Source: Amaurobius ferox (taxonomy: Eukaryota; Arthropoda; Arachnida; Araneae; Amaurobiidae). Taken from it: a stretch of DNA of 64,000 bases. The notes under the pieces are model-generated. The model searched no databases. It had not been told where the DNA came from and was given only the letters and a program-made list of their open reading frames with translations. This document shows, one piece after another, positions 11,661 to 24,298 of this stretch. The stretch covers positions 97,028,568 to 97,092,567 of the forward strand of contig OX578152.1 of assembly GCA_951213105.1 (NCBI GenBank). The letters run 5' to 3'. Position 1 is the stretch's first letter. Each line of letters starts with the position of its first letter. The position numbers and the translations under genes were made by a program.

Positions 11661-12496
11661 TCGGATGTGGGCAGCACATGATTTTCTTATATAATGCAAT
11701 GAATTTACTACTTTTACAGTAAAAGAAATAGGTTATTCTTATAGTAGATACTTATAGTATTTCCAAGATATTGAATTTTCGTCAATTAGTAGTCATTTTC
11801 CTTGATTTAGTGTCATTTTTATCCATTTGGCGAGATTTTCGTTAATTTGGTAACACATTAAAAAAAATTCGCCGAGTTGGCGACATTCTGCAAAATTTGT
11901 CCCTAAAATCTCGCCAAACGTTATGGACGGAGACATAGGTTTTTCTTATAGCAGATAAATGACTACTGAAGTTCAAATACAAAAGTATTACTCAAAGTAT
12001 ATTTTGTTTGGAATGGAACGAACTAGATCCACGAGAATGATGTCACAAAATTTATCGCATGATATTACATATGAAAAGTGAACATGTTTCTCAACAGTTA
12101 AAATTTTTTTCAATTTATGGGATTTTTTGATAAATTTATTTGAAAAATGTGCAATATCTCGAGAACGGTTCATGCTAGATTTCTAAAGTTTATGTCAATT
12201 GTTTTCTAAGGGGAAAATTACATAAGAAATGTCTATTTGCGTATCTTTATTAAAGGTTTTGATTTTTTGATGATTTTTTCAAAATTTCACGAGAAAATTT
12301 AGAGGGGGGGGGGGGGAGGGCTGAATACTCGATTGTGTTTAAAAACAATAGGCTTCCAGTATTCATGGATTGTAATTTTTGTACCAAATTTCATTCGAAT
12401 CGCTGCGTTCGTTCGTGAGATATCATCTCCACAGACTCACTGACACACACACACACACACTTTCCTTGTTCATTATACTATGTATATAAGGAAAGT
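11661..12496 (-). mobile_element. Helentron-like element, type 1, complete, inserted into a T/A run
   Basis: On the minus strand the 5' end is ACTTTCCTTATATAC and the 3' end is ATGTGctgccCACATccga. The body carries the TTGGCGA words and the gaaccgttctcgagatatt block. A CA microsatellite lies at 12,444-12,460. The corresponding place in the mirror arm (about 7,325-7,345) lacks it and shows only a run of T, so this is a real insertion. Confidence 0.8.
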
Positions 12497-12639
12497 AAAA
12501 AGAAAGAAAATAAGAGATATGCCACTATTGTTATCCCTGTACATAAACATAAGGTCTTTAAAGATCCTGAACGTTGTGTAACGATGTAGCTTTAGAATAG
12601 AGGTTCATAACCTAATAACAGAGAATATTTAGATGAAAA

Positions 12640-13126
12640 TCAGATGTGGGCAGCACATGACTTCCCCTACATACTGCAAGGACTTTACTTCTTTCATGCG
12701 AAATAATGATGGACACGAAATACGGCGCAATGTTTTTTTTTAACGTTAAAAGGTATAATTTTTTACCGCAAAATTGACAGTGCTTTTTTTTTTTTTTACA
12801 GCATTCACTTACATTGGGAGCTTTTCCGTTTGACAACATAAGTATAATTATTTTAAAGTACTCAATTAACTTATATTTCTATCTAACTTGACAATTGAAA
12901 ATATTGCTAACATCTGCTATGTAGTATGCTCCATTATCTTATTATTAATATTACATTAAACTACCTTAATTGCTATTACTTAATAAATTTTGCGTCATTT
13001 TTGTATCTTTAGCGTCATTTTTGCCAATTTGGACAATTTTTTTCGATTTAGTACTACATTAAATAGTTTCCAAATTGGCGGTATTTTGACACGATTCCAA
13101 TATTTTCCCTATACCGTAGGGAAAAT
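12640..13126 (-). mobile_element. Helentron-like element, internally deleted (mirror of 6,231-7,188)
   Basis: The 3' hairpin end (tcagATGTGggcagCACATgact) is at the left and the 5' hairpin (ttttccctataccgtaggga) at the right. Compared with its mirror, about 470 bp of the 5' half are missing and the gcggtattttg words sit directly against the 5' terminus. Confidence 0.65.
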
Positions 13127-14934
13127 AAAAATATTTTTCCTCATCCAATTAGTTCCAATAAACAAACAGCAAGATAATTCCATTGTCATGCGATCGAAAT
13201 GACTCGAAATGTCATTCATTAAACTAACTTTTCGATGGGTAATTGGGAGCTGCATAAAACATTTGTTAAAGATAGGGTATTTTTCGTACGACTCCTAAAA
13301 TCTATTTTTTCACTGTTTCTTCTGGTCGGATCAAAGTGGTTTAAGTCTTATAACTTTCCCAATTTTTTCACGGCTAATTTTGCATATTGAAGAACAGGTT
13401 CTATTTTTAAATGAATGAGGAGCAAATTGCGATTTCCTTTATGGAGGGTCCATATAAAAATTTAACTCTGTAATTTTTTAAAACTAAAACGTATCATGTG
13501 ACCCAAATTGCCATAGTCAGTTCTTAAATTGGAGCTATATGTCTATGACCCATCTTTCAAGAGATATTTCGTTGTGTAATCTTTTTGAAACATCCTGTAT
13601 AGAAAAGTGTTGTTCCGGGAATTGTCGTTATTTCTTAGCGAATATAAATACCAGGAAAATCTTTGAATTCGGATAATTCAAATCATAGTCATGAGAATTA
13701 TCAAAGATTCTATCCAGTTCTAGATTTTTATGTAATGTATTTACACATAAAATTTTATAGCGGCAAGTATTAAACCCCTCCCCCCTTCCTTTTCCCATTT
13801 CTTCCCTTCATTTACCCCCCACCCCTCCCTTTTCGAACATCTTTCCAAACGTGTTTGAAATGGGATCAAGAGGTTTTAAAACGTGCGTATCCTTCAAAAT
13901 CTCGAATTCGAAAAGTTTTTGGAAGATAAGACTTTATAGTAGTATAAGAAATATAAAATTGCTACTTATCATTTTTCTAAAATTAAAAAGAAAAATTCAC
14001 TAAAAGGAAAAAAAAAGTTCACAAATTGAGGCAAATTGATGATAATCGTTGAATGTCATATATCGAAAGCTGTTATATCAATACACAATAAGTATCGTAA
14101 ATAAAAATATCGATACGAAATATCAATATATCGTAAGGTCATATATCGAGATATCTGTATCATACACCCACAATTAATGCTGGACACGTAAGAGTAACAA
14201 AAAAAAAATCTACCCAGTCCCCCCCCCCCCCCCCCCTTCATTTTCGCTATTATTTAAAAAAAAAAAAATAGCAAAGTTTTCCTCTATACCAAAGATGTTT
14301 GTACGGAAACTACTTATTTCCGTATTCGTGACGGCGCGGCTTTGGCGAAAGTAATTTGCTCTCCGTCTTCATCATTCGCATGAATATGTCGAATTAAGTG
14401 AGTTGAACAACGCACACGGCATCTCATCTGCGCGTGTCACACTCACCGGTAATGCCAACGAGGTCTTGCAACGTGCGCTAGATTTAGATAGAAGAGTACT
14501 GCAAAGAGTCAGGAGAATCGCGGGAGTAAGTTGACGTCATTGTGCACGTGATTTTCGATCCCAGTGACGTGATTGTCACGTGACTCTCGGGGAAAAAATT
14601 ATGATATGTATCTCTGTTTCAGACAGTGTAGCAATGGAGAGAATCGTATTTTTGGAATACCTGTTTTAAATAAATGATTAAAATTAATTATTATTTAACG
14701 AATTAACAATTAATTTTAACCAAAGGCTATATTTTGAAACTGTGTGTAATCCAAAATATAAATACATTTGATTAATGTTGCATCTATTAAAATTTATGTC
14801 TTTATTTAGTTAGTTATTTTGCGTTAAAGAGTCAAAACTTTAACGCAAATCCAGTTAAAATATTATATCTTTACGTTCATTCAGAAACAGGGTGATCGAA
14901 AAATCGCTCACAGTAAATTTTAAAATCATAAGAT
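13127..14934. other. AT-rich stretch without recognised gene
   Basis: It holds a pyrimidine-rich patch (13,775-13,835), a family-3 end (about 13,850-13,960), ATCGATA-rich simple sequence (14,040-14,165) and a C run (14,218-14,236). A GC-richer stretch with several acgtga/gtgacg words lies at 14,325-14,600. A similar patch with gtgatgacgt and tacacgtgatcttcgat is at 19,130-19,215. No exon or RNA gene is recognised. Confidence 0.5.
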
Positions 14935-15255
14935 GTACTAGTAGTATACCCATTCTTCGTACTGAATATATAATATAAAGAAACTTAACATTTATAATTA
15001 TGTGCAGATTCCTATAGTATTCTAAATGACATTGTTATTCAATACATTTAACAACATATTTAATTTAATTCGCCTAAAAGGAAGAATAAGAACCTATTTT
15101 CTCGCTATACAAAATTATCTTCACAGTCAGATCTGAGGAATAAGACATACTGATCCCGTTTCTAAATAAATTTACAGAAAATATAAAATGAAATCAATAT
15201 ACACCAAAATGAAAGCGGTATGAAATTGGATCATCATATGCCAAAATGAAAGCGA
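14935..15255. repeat. Interspersed repeat (actagtagtatacccattcttcg family), interrupted by element at 15,261
   Basis: The order gtatacccattcttcgtac, gattcctatagtattctaaatg, ctatacaaaattatcttcac, ccaaaatgaaagcg recurs at 16,622-16,960 and partly at 17,090-17,330. The type-1 element at 15,261-16,194 is inserted in this copy. Confidence 0.65.
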
Positions 15256-15260
15256 AAAAA

Positions 15261-16194
15261 TCTGATGTGGGCAGCACATGACTTTCCATAAAAAAATCAA
15301 TGAAGTTACTGCTTTTACAGTTAAAAAAAAAATTATTCTTATAGTACATACTTATATTCTTTCCAAGATATTGAATTTTCTTCAATTAGTCGCCATTTTC
15401 ATTGATTTAGTGTTATTTTTATCCATTTGGCGAGATTTTTGTTAATTTGGCAACATTTAAAAATGTCGCCAAATTTAACGGAAAGTTGGCGACATTCCGC
15501 TAAATTCGTCGCCAAAACCCCGCCAAGCGTTATGGACGGAGAAATAAGTTATTCTTATAGCGGATAAATGACTATTGGCGTTCAAATACAAAAGTATTAC
15601 TCAAAGTATCTTTTCTCGTGAATGGAACGAGTTATATCCACGAGAATGATGTCACCCAATTTATCGCATGATATTACATATGAAAAGTGAACATGTTTCT
15701 TAACAGTTAAAATTTTTTTTAATTTATGGGATTATTTGATAAATTTATTTGAAAAATGTGCAATATCTCGAAAACGGTTCATGCTAGCGTTCTAAAGTTT
15801 ATGTCAATCGTTTTCTAAGGAAAAATTACATAAGAAATGTCTATTTGCGTAACTTTATTAAAGATTTTTAGATGATTTTTTCAAAATTTCACTCGCAAAT
15901 TTTGGGGGTTCTGAACATTCGATTGTGTTTTAAAACAATAGGCTTCCAGTATTCACGAATTGTGATTTTTGTACCAAATTCCATTCGAATCGCTCCATTC
16001 GTGAGATATCGTCTCCACAGACTCACTGAGACACACACACACTCACATACACACACACACACACAGACATCAATTGAAAAATGTTCGATTCGTGATCAGG
16101 GATGCTTGAAACGTGCTCTCCCGTCTGAAACTCGAATTCGAATTTTCGACCCCGTCACAATACTTTGCTTATACATTATATATATAAGGAAAGT
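15261..16194 (-). mobile_element. Helentron-like element, type 1, complete (about 934 bp)
   Basis: The 3' terminal hairpin tctgATGTGggcagCACATg is at the left. The 5' terminus (actttgcttatacattat...ataaggaaagt) is at the right. Body order matches 34,994-35,927 and 39,479-40,398 throughout, with a CA-rich block at 16,030-16,066. Lengths are nearly equal, which indicates a young, homogeneous family. No transposase or Rep/helicase frame is present. Confidence 0.75.
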
Positions 16195-16349
16195 AAAAAT
16201 GGTATTAAAAGATATACCTATAATATTTGAAAAATATTTGCAAGAATTGGATATAATTCAGTCAAAAAATGTAATTCTAAGAAAATTTATTTTTATATGC
16301 ATTTCTTAATTATTTAAATCGAAAAATATTTAATAAACGTCGTCTGTTG

Positions 16350-18045
16350 TATAAATTTAATTCATTGGGTTTCATTCCTTTGATTATAGCAATATGGTAT
16401 CATTTTTTTCCAAATAAATTTGCGGTAATAATATCGTCTGCTGTCTTTATGGGAGGATCTTTTTTTATTAATATCTCGACAACTCCTGGTCCTAGAAACT
16501 CGAAACATGGACTTAATTTTAAGTGGGGCTATTCCAAGGCTACTCACAAAATGTAATGAAATTCGGTCGAACCATTCTCCCGTGATGATGAGACAGAGAG
16601 ACAGATTTTCAATTTTATTTATATAGACTAGCAGCATACCCGTTCTTCGTACGGAGTATATAATATAAAATAATTTTAAATTCACAATCATGTGCAAATT
16701 CCTATAATATTCTAAATGCCATTGTTATTCAAAGAATTCTATTAAAATATTTAAATTAATATTCCTAAAAAGAAATTTATCAATCTCTGTTTTTACTATA
16801 CAAAATTATCTTCCCAGGAAGATTTGACGAATAAAATATCCTGGTTCCACTTGTAAATAAATTTACAAAATATATGAAATTAAATCAATATATGGCAAAA
16901 TAAAAGCGCTAAAGTTGTTTGGGAAGATATACCCGTACTACATATATTCTCGAATATTAGAAAATATATATCCCTGTGTATCAGTAGGAGAAATATATTT
17001 ACCAAAAAGTAACAGATAACGTAATAAATTGAAAATATCAATAATCCCCCTAATCTTTAAAACCTAAGGTCGTAATTGTTGCCAATATATGCCAAAACGA
17101 AAGTGCTAAAATTGTATGGGAAGATACACCCCTAATACTTACATTCTCGTAGATTAGAAAATCTCTGTTCTCGCTATACAAAAATTATCTTCATAGGCAG
17201 ATCTGAAGAATAAAACAGCCTGGTCCCGTTGGTAAACAAATATGCAATAAACATGAAATTGAATCAATACGTGCCAAAATAAAAGCACTAAAACTGTATC
17301 GGAAGATATATCCATACTGCTTATATTTCCGAATATTAGAAGTATTAGTGGAAAATTACCCGTACTACAATATATGAATTGCAAAAATCCTTGACAAAAT
17401 ACAACAGATGACGTGATAAAGAACCGTGCTACTTATTATTTTAGAAGATATACCCGTGTACTAATAGAAGATTACCCGTACTACAATACATGAGTTTCAA
17501 CCGATTTTGCCAAAATAAAACAGATGACATAATAAATTGACAATATCAATAATCCCAAAGTAATCTTTAAACCTGAAGCCCGTAATTGATATAATCCAGT
17601 CAAAAATGCATTTTTGATAAAAAAAAAATGTCATATACATTTCTTTATTATTTAAATTGGAAGATAAAATTTATTTCATATACACCTCTTTATTATTTAC
17701 ATTGGAAAATATTTAATAAAATCGTCTGCCGCATTGGATTTAAACCTGTTGCTATTTTAAGCGATTTAAGCGATTGTTGCTGACTTAAGCGATATCATTT
17801 TCTTTAAATAAATTTACTGGAAAAAATATCGTCTGCATAATGCTATGTCTATGGAAGGTTTAACTGTGCGTTTTTAACTAATATATAGACAACCCCTGGT
17901 CCTAGAAACTCAAACAGGGACTGAATTTTAAGTGGGGCTATTCTAAGCCTACTCACAAAATTTCATCAAATTCGGTCCAGCCGTTCTCCCGTGATGATGA
18001 GACAGACAGATAGACAGGTTTTTAATTTTATTTATATAGATTGAG
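16350..18045. repeat. Duplicated interspersed repeat with non-LTR-like 3' tail
   Basis: Two direct copies (about 16,350-16,640 and 17,740-18,045) share ctcctggtcctagaaactc, cttaattttaagtggggcta, cgttctcccgtgatgatgag, a GACA run and ttttatttatatagact. The tail style resembles the 3' ends of arthropod non-LTR elements, but no reverse-transcriptase sequence is visible. Between them lie further copies of the repeat described at 14,935. Confidence 0.55.
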
Positions 18046-18049
18046 AAAT

Positions 18050-21000
18050 TGAAATAGTACAATTTTTTTTTCAGATGGATGGCACTAATATTAATAAATT
18101 CAATTTCTAAAATTCGAATAAATCGAAATCTAATCGTGAGAATGTCTAAATATTTTATCTAGTTCTTAAATTATATTTTATCAAATTCTTAAGCTATTGT
18201 ATCCACACATAAGATAGAGCACACTTATAAACACGCAGATGGACATATTTTTAACAAAATTGTTCAAAATAGGTTCAGATGGTTTTAAAGCGTGCCTATC
18301 CGTTAAAATCTTGAATTTTAAAATGTTGCAGAAAACGATATTTTCTCTATACAATAGCAAGAGAAAATGTATATATGCATCCTTTCAATGAGATTTCGTT
18401 TGCAAGTTATACTTTAAAAAAAAATATCTTAATTTAAAAAATTGGCAACAGGTGAGTTAAATAGTGTCCATACATCTTTGCGTCCACATATCATACACGT
18501 ACACATACGGTTCAACAGACGATTCAAGTACATTGTTCGAGAAAATGTGTCATATCTCGAGAATGGCGCTCGTTAACGCTTTATGAATATTATTCACTTT
18601 TAAATAAAAATTTACATATAAAATAGTGCCTTCTGTAACAAATTTTAGCATAATTACTTCTTATAATTGTTTCTCAATTTTTGAAAAGAAAAAAAATGTT
18701 TGAAAAATTGAAAACTTTACCCTATTTCAATGCACATGCTCCTCCAAAATCGGTTGGTGTTTGATGTTTATTAATTAAAAAAAAAATCGTACTAATTTCC
18801 ATTCGATTTTTGTATTTGTTCTATACATATAGTGCCTACGGACAGATACACAGACATCATTAAATAATGGTTAATTCATCTCAAAATTAAATTTATAGAA
18901 ATGCGATAGTCGTATTCTTAAACCAAACAATATTTTCCTTTTACATATACTAAGTACTGTAGGGAGAGTAAAGAATAATATAATTTTTAAAGAAATAAGC
19001 AATATTTAAATTTTGAGTGATATAATTCTGTTACACGTTAAAAGAACATTTTGTGCAATCTTCATTTTTCAAGGCGCAGCTATAGTTCGCAATGTTATGT
19101 GCAAGTTCATCGATTGCGAAGATAGGGAGGATACCATTTTGTGATGACGTAGCGTTACACGTGATCTTCGATCTGGATGACGTAAGAGATGATCAACGGT
19201 TGATGCAATACGTCAAATAATATTTTTATAACAGAGATATTTTTGCTTCAAGTGCATGAGCTATTTGTATATAAATACTCTGAGGAAAAACTGTTCTCTG
19301 TGACTTCTTCTGAACAAACAAAAAAAAAAAGAGAAAGAAAAATGGTATCTCTTTTAGATTTTGTACCTAAATTATTATTTTAAATGTTTTGTAAAAGTTA
19401 TTAAAGTTTCTATTTTAAAGTTGGTAATAGCTTAGTAACCCAGACGGTTGAATTTGGTTTATTCGTATTAATATAAACTATTTTAATATATATTCCACAA
19501 CGTAGTTCAAATTATATAAATTCTAAACATATACTATATACTATCATCATGATTTCGTGAATTACCACTGTTTTCCATAGAGTTCATAGAAAATAATACT
19601 ATACAAACCCTAAAATTCGAATAATTCGATTTCTAATAATGAGAACGACTAAAAGTTTTATCTCATTTTAGTTTTTTATATAATTTATCTGCACATAAAA
19701 TTAACAGTTGTACAAGCATTCAATCTTAAGTTATCGTATCCAACATCACACACACAAACACACAAACACACACACACACAGAGAGAGAGAGACATCTTTT
19801 CGAAAGTATTCAAAATGGGCTCAAGAGGTTCTACAACGTGCTTACCGTCAAAATCGATAATTTTGGGGCAAGCAATTCTTTATACAATAGTGAGAAAGTA
19901 AAAATTAAATTGAAACAAATATTTTCACAAATATCTTTATTCAAAGATATATCGCTTTTTGACGAATAAAAAATCGGCTACATTTCACGAAAATTAATAA
20001 CTTTTAGTAAATATTTAAATTGAATTATATTAAGGTTTAATTCTTCAAAATCTTAAGCTCGAAATTATTCGAGAAAATAATACGGTTTTTTTTTTACACA
20101 ACTGTAAGTTAAAATAAATCGTAAATTAATAAATCCTTATCGTAATTTTTAACACTTTACAACATAGTTGAAAAGTGTTTATAACTTTGTTCATTCTGTC
20201 TGTCTGTCTGTCTGTCCGTTCGCACGATAACTGCCGTAAAAATGACTTTATCAAAATGAAACTTTAGTATGTTGTTGAGACTATCTGTGGGACATATAGG
20301 AATGTAAATGAATAATATCACCCAATTAGTTTTGGCTTGAACCCGGGTTGAAAAAATGAAATACATTGAACTCTATAGGACTTACTTTTTCAAGCATTTT
20401 TTAAGCGAATTTAAAATTCACAAATTGCTTCGAAAATTTTAGAAAATATTCAAATTATCCCATAAAATATATAAAAAAACATTTAGTAAAATATGTTCGG
20501 TAGTTTTTTGAATAAAAATTAAAATAATAACTGCACCCATATTATATGAAGAGATCACGTGACCCACTTCAAAATGAAATATAGCATCCATCTTTTTTTC
20601 AAGTGTCAAAATCGTGATTTTTTAAATTCTTTTAATTTATATTTAGTGTTGCATCCGTCCTAAATCGGCTTTATTTTTTATTAATTTCTGTGCACCTATA
20701 TTCTGAACCTATGCAATTACAATATTTTTGAGTTTAAATGATCATTAAACTTTGATTATTTGTACAAAGAAGCTTAATTTTAACGCATGCAGAATATAAA
20801 TACATCAAGCTATAAAATGAGTTGTATAAGATTTGCTGATTTTTTTAACTCAAAATTATTTAGCTCTAGTGTCGGGAATATATCTGATACGAATGAAACA
20901 TTCATTAATTTTACATAGAGAAGTAGACGATTTTATAGTATTGCCTTTTTCGACGAAGTTTTAAGCAGGGAGTTAGAAAGTATTTTTACCTCCGTGGTTT

Positions 21001-21870
21001 TAAGATTTCAAGTAAAATAAATCACTGTAATATTGTAGTAATTTTAAAAATATCACCGCTGAATGAAAGAAATGGAATAAAAGTTTATGAATAAAATAAT
21101 CACTGCTTTTATATAGAGAGCCAGGCGATTTATATTTCGATGACGTCATTTGCATCAAGTTCATTTTTTTTTATGAAGTTTTAAGTTTTCAAATATAATA
21201 AATTATTATAGTATTGTGATAATTTTAAAGTACCACCGCTGAATGTATCGCATTGTTTAAATAAAATTGCATTTCAGTTGGAAAGTGTTTCATAATCAAT
21301 GCTTTATGCATGATTGATCTTGTTTAATTATTTTTTTTTATCGTAAATTAATAGTACAGTGATGGAGCCCAATATCCTATGCTCGAATTTTGACGGATTC
21401 ACATTATTTGGGCATTTCTTAACGCAAATCAACAGTTTCAGCTAATGATTTTTGCCCGTGGGAACGACTCACATGAACGGAACGATTCAAATGTGAGCCA
21501 CGATTGTTTGACGCAACGCAACCATTGATGAATTACGTGACACTCGCAGAAGTCTAACAGACATCAATACATGTTCATGTATATAGACTCGACCGGTCAG
21601 ACATGTTGAGTGTGACAGGATATATGTTTCAGTATCAGTAGATAATATTACATAAAAGTCCCTTTAATTACTTACATATTAAGCTCTCCAGATGGCTATC
21701 GAATTAGGTCGTCTTGAATGTTGATTTATAGAAACGCTAAACGCATTCCCTTATTCACTTTTATGTAGAGAAAAATTTAGCGCAGGAGTGGGTTTATCTA
21801 GACGTCAGGAACATGTCAAGAAGAGATGGATAGAGATAGAGGAGAGGGGGAGGATGCTATCCATAGAGGT
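18050..21870. other. AT-rich stretch with fragments of dispersed repeats
   Basis: It contains family-3 hairpin ends (18,330-18,370; 18,940-18,975; 19,870-19,905), a CA/GA simple repeat (19,745-19,790) and a GTCT microsatellite with the flank ccgttcgcacgataact (20,195-20,235), a signature seen in dispersed arthropod repeats. Two diverged direct repeats around atcaccgctgaatg occur near 21,052 and 21,231. No host exon is recognised. Confidence 0.5.
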
Positions 21871-21875
21871 GTTTG

Positions 21876-22138
21876 CATTTCTTCTTCTTCGATCCAGACC
21901 GTCTGATCTATACTATTGAAGTGCCACCCAATTTAGACGGGAACCCAGTGGAGGCGGCATTCACAGTGACCGTGCCCTCCTTCCTCTACCACCAACCTCT
22001 CAGAAGGACTTATGTATGGATCCACATATATAATGTGCCCGTACTCCACGAGAATGTGGGGATAGTTTGGGCAGAGCCGAGAATCGAACTCGGGTCGTCT
22101 GAATGCAATTCCCGCTCGCTAACCACTGGACTGTCATT
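21876..22138 (-). mobile_element. tRNA-head SINE sharing the body of the composite SINE
   Basis: On the minus strand the head has A box tccagtggttagcgag (rc of 22,115-22,130) and B box gagttcgattc (rc of 22,081-22,091). The body then follows, with the words ggtccgtaagtccttc-like, gagggcacggtcactgtg and aaattgggtggcac shared with 24,031-24,720. The tail is a GAA repeat rather than CAA. It lacks a 5S segment. Divergence from the 24-kb units is clear, so it is an older or separate subfamily. Confidence 0.8.
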
Positions 22139-22147
22139 ACATTTGAA

Positions 22148-22378
22148 GTATCAGTAATTAGTCTATTAAAGTGACTACAGTAATTAAGTATTAAAGTGAC
22201 AACAATAATTAGAGTATTAAAGTGACTAAAGTAATTATACTATTAAAGTGACAACAGTAATTACATTAAAGTGACTATAGTAATTAGAGTATTAAAGTGA
22301 CAACAGTAATTACAGTATTAAAGTGACTATAGTAATTAGATTATTAAAGTGACAACAGTAATTAGAGCATTAAAGTGA
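22148..22378. repeat. Tandem repeat of about 26 bp, alternating two variants
   Basis: About nine units repeat agtattaaagtgac plus either tatagtaatt or aacagtaatt. The two variants mostly alternate, giving a 52-bp higher-order unit. The right edge runs straight into a MITE fragment whose own terminus is the same attaaagtgac word. Confidence 0.85.
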
Positions 22379-22560
22379 CCATACTCGTTCGAATAAAAAG
22401 GGTTGCAGTGCTCCTAGTGGAGAATTGTAAAGGTTAGGATAACAAAGTCGGCAACAAAGCATGGCAGAAGAAAAACGCCAATCACAATGTTGTATAGGAT
22501 TATAGCTAATGAATGGGAATCGAACGCAAGTAAAACGTAAATGGACAACAATAAATACCT
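22376..22560. mobile_element. Fragment of the ctatagtaaagtg MITE family
   Basis: The sequence cgttcgaataaaaagggtt, ggttaggataacaaagtcgg and caacaaagc follows the same order as the left TIR of the element at 5,485-6,075. The opposite end is absent. Confidence 0.65.
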
Positions 22561-22939
22561 GCCATAAATTTATATTACCTGGGACTGCAACACGGTACTA
22601 CCCGCAATGCTTGTAAAAGAACCCCGTAATATTATTTGTCAAATTCAAATGTGCATTGTTGCTGACTGACAAAGTCCATAAAATAGCTTATATATAGTTA
22701 ATATATAATTATATATGATATAATTATATATAGAATAGCTTATATATAGTAAATATTCTATTAATCTTGCTTAAAGGACAGGTTTCGCATTAGAGACCTG
22801 TGAATTTAAGTGCTGTTTAATTTAGTATTCCTGTATATGTAAGCAATTTGATGAGAAATTCCTTTCTGTAAAAGATTTTTGGCAGAACTTAAGCTTAAAA
22901 CGGAGGGTAAATCGTTCACCGAAGTATTCCATAACAACG

Positions 22940-23746
22940 TACAAGTCTCAGAAAAAATAAAAGGCACCCAATTAACTTATATTTCGAGCAAATATAACTT
23001 GACAATAGGAAATACTGCTAACATCTGCTATGCAATATACTCCATTATCTTACTATTAACATTTTGCTTACGGGTGGGACAGCTTCAATCCCAAATGAAG
23101 AACCTCCTAAAAAGACAGGTATTTGACATACCCTATCCCAAACAGTTCGGTCCCCCTTTGCAGGCATTGGCGTCCATGGAGGCCAATGATTAGATGCTGA
23201 TTAGATTTTGGTACGATTTGGAATAATAAAAAAAAAAACCCGCCATTTTTTGCGTAATAGCCGGCAAAAATCTCATGTAATCACTCTAGCTAAAATATTA
23301 ATTGACCAAATTTCCCAAAATATCGGTAGATAAGTCTGTGAGATATCCTGGTGCTGATTAGATTTTGGTACGATTCGGAAAAGAAGAACCTGCCTCTTTT
23401 TACGAAATGACCCGCAAAATCTAAAATAAAAGACTAAGTATGCTCAAATGAATCCCTTAAACGCCTGTTTTATTTATACGTTATTTTTGATCAATCCCAC
23501 TACTCTTGGACTAACCGTTCTTGAGACATTTTATTTTTTTCGCATTTTTGCTACGCCGCCTTTGAAAATACATCCAGTTAATACGATACGTACGATAATT
23601 GAATTAAAAGTGCAAATTTAGTGTTATTTCAAATAATTGTGCGTGGTGTTATTTTGTGCAATTAAACTCTTTAATGAATTATTAAAAAAATAAAAAGAAA
23701 ATGTATTCGAGTCTGCAGAGAAAGTCATGTGCTGTCCACATCAGAT
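22940..23746 (+). mobile_element. Helentron-like element, mosaic of types, 3' end intact
   Basis: The stretch 22,950-23,055 matches 12,860-12,960 (cccaattaacttatattt, ctgctaacatctgctatg). Then comes an arm of the palindromic family found at 37,258 (23,058-23,190), then a type-2 body with gattttggtacgatt occurring twice. It ends gagaaagtcATGTGctgtcCACATcaga at 23,746. It is nested or recombinant. Confidence 0.6.
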
Positions 23747-24298
23747 TTTTTACATTACATTCGCTCCTATCAGACGTGGTAGAAGAAAAAGGAACACATT
23801 AAATTTAGAGCAATAATACTCTCCATATTATTGTAGAGAGGAAGCATTATTTTTTCGAAAGTTTACAAATTCGAGATTTTGGGCGGATGAGTCCTTTTAG
23901 GACCTTCTGAACCCATATTGAACATTTTTGGAAAAATGTCCGTTTGTGTATGTGTGTGTAAGGTGCGGACACGATAATTTAAAAACGAATGCACTTACCA
24001 CTATTGAATTTTATGTGCAGACAAAGTCTGTTGTTGTTGTTGAGACCCAGACCGTCCGACCTACCAGAAAGGTGTAAGGCAACTGTATGGACGGCCGGGA
24101 AGTGCCACCCAATTTAGACCGGAACCCAGTGGGGGAGGCATTCACAGGGATCGTACCCTCCTTGCCCTACCACCAAACTCTCGGAAGGACTTACGGACCC
24201 ACATGTTTAACGTGATCGTACTCCGCATGAACACGGCGGCAGTTGTGGCAGCGTGCAAATCCAGCTCGCAAACCACCGTGCTACCGCGCCCGAAATGT

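Larger units (their letters stand above)
11038..13084 (-). repeat. Right arm of the inverted duplication (left arm 6,690-7,957)
   Basis: Inverted homology to 6,690-7,957 covers two Helentron-like copies and the unique-looking flank between them (for example atttagtactacatta, gacaatttttt and ttgacaattgaaaatattgc versus the left arm). The arm is interrupted by a type-1 element at 11,661-12,496. Confidence 0.8.

Noticed and set aside
16347..16556. 69-codon frame with a hydrophobic start
   Set aside because: It overlaps a duplicated interspersed repeat whose second copy does not keep the frame.
20190..20235. GTCT microsatellite region as a separate complete DINE-1-type element
   Set aside because: The typical word is present, but I could not define hairpin termini, so it is only mentioned within the regional entry.
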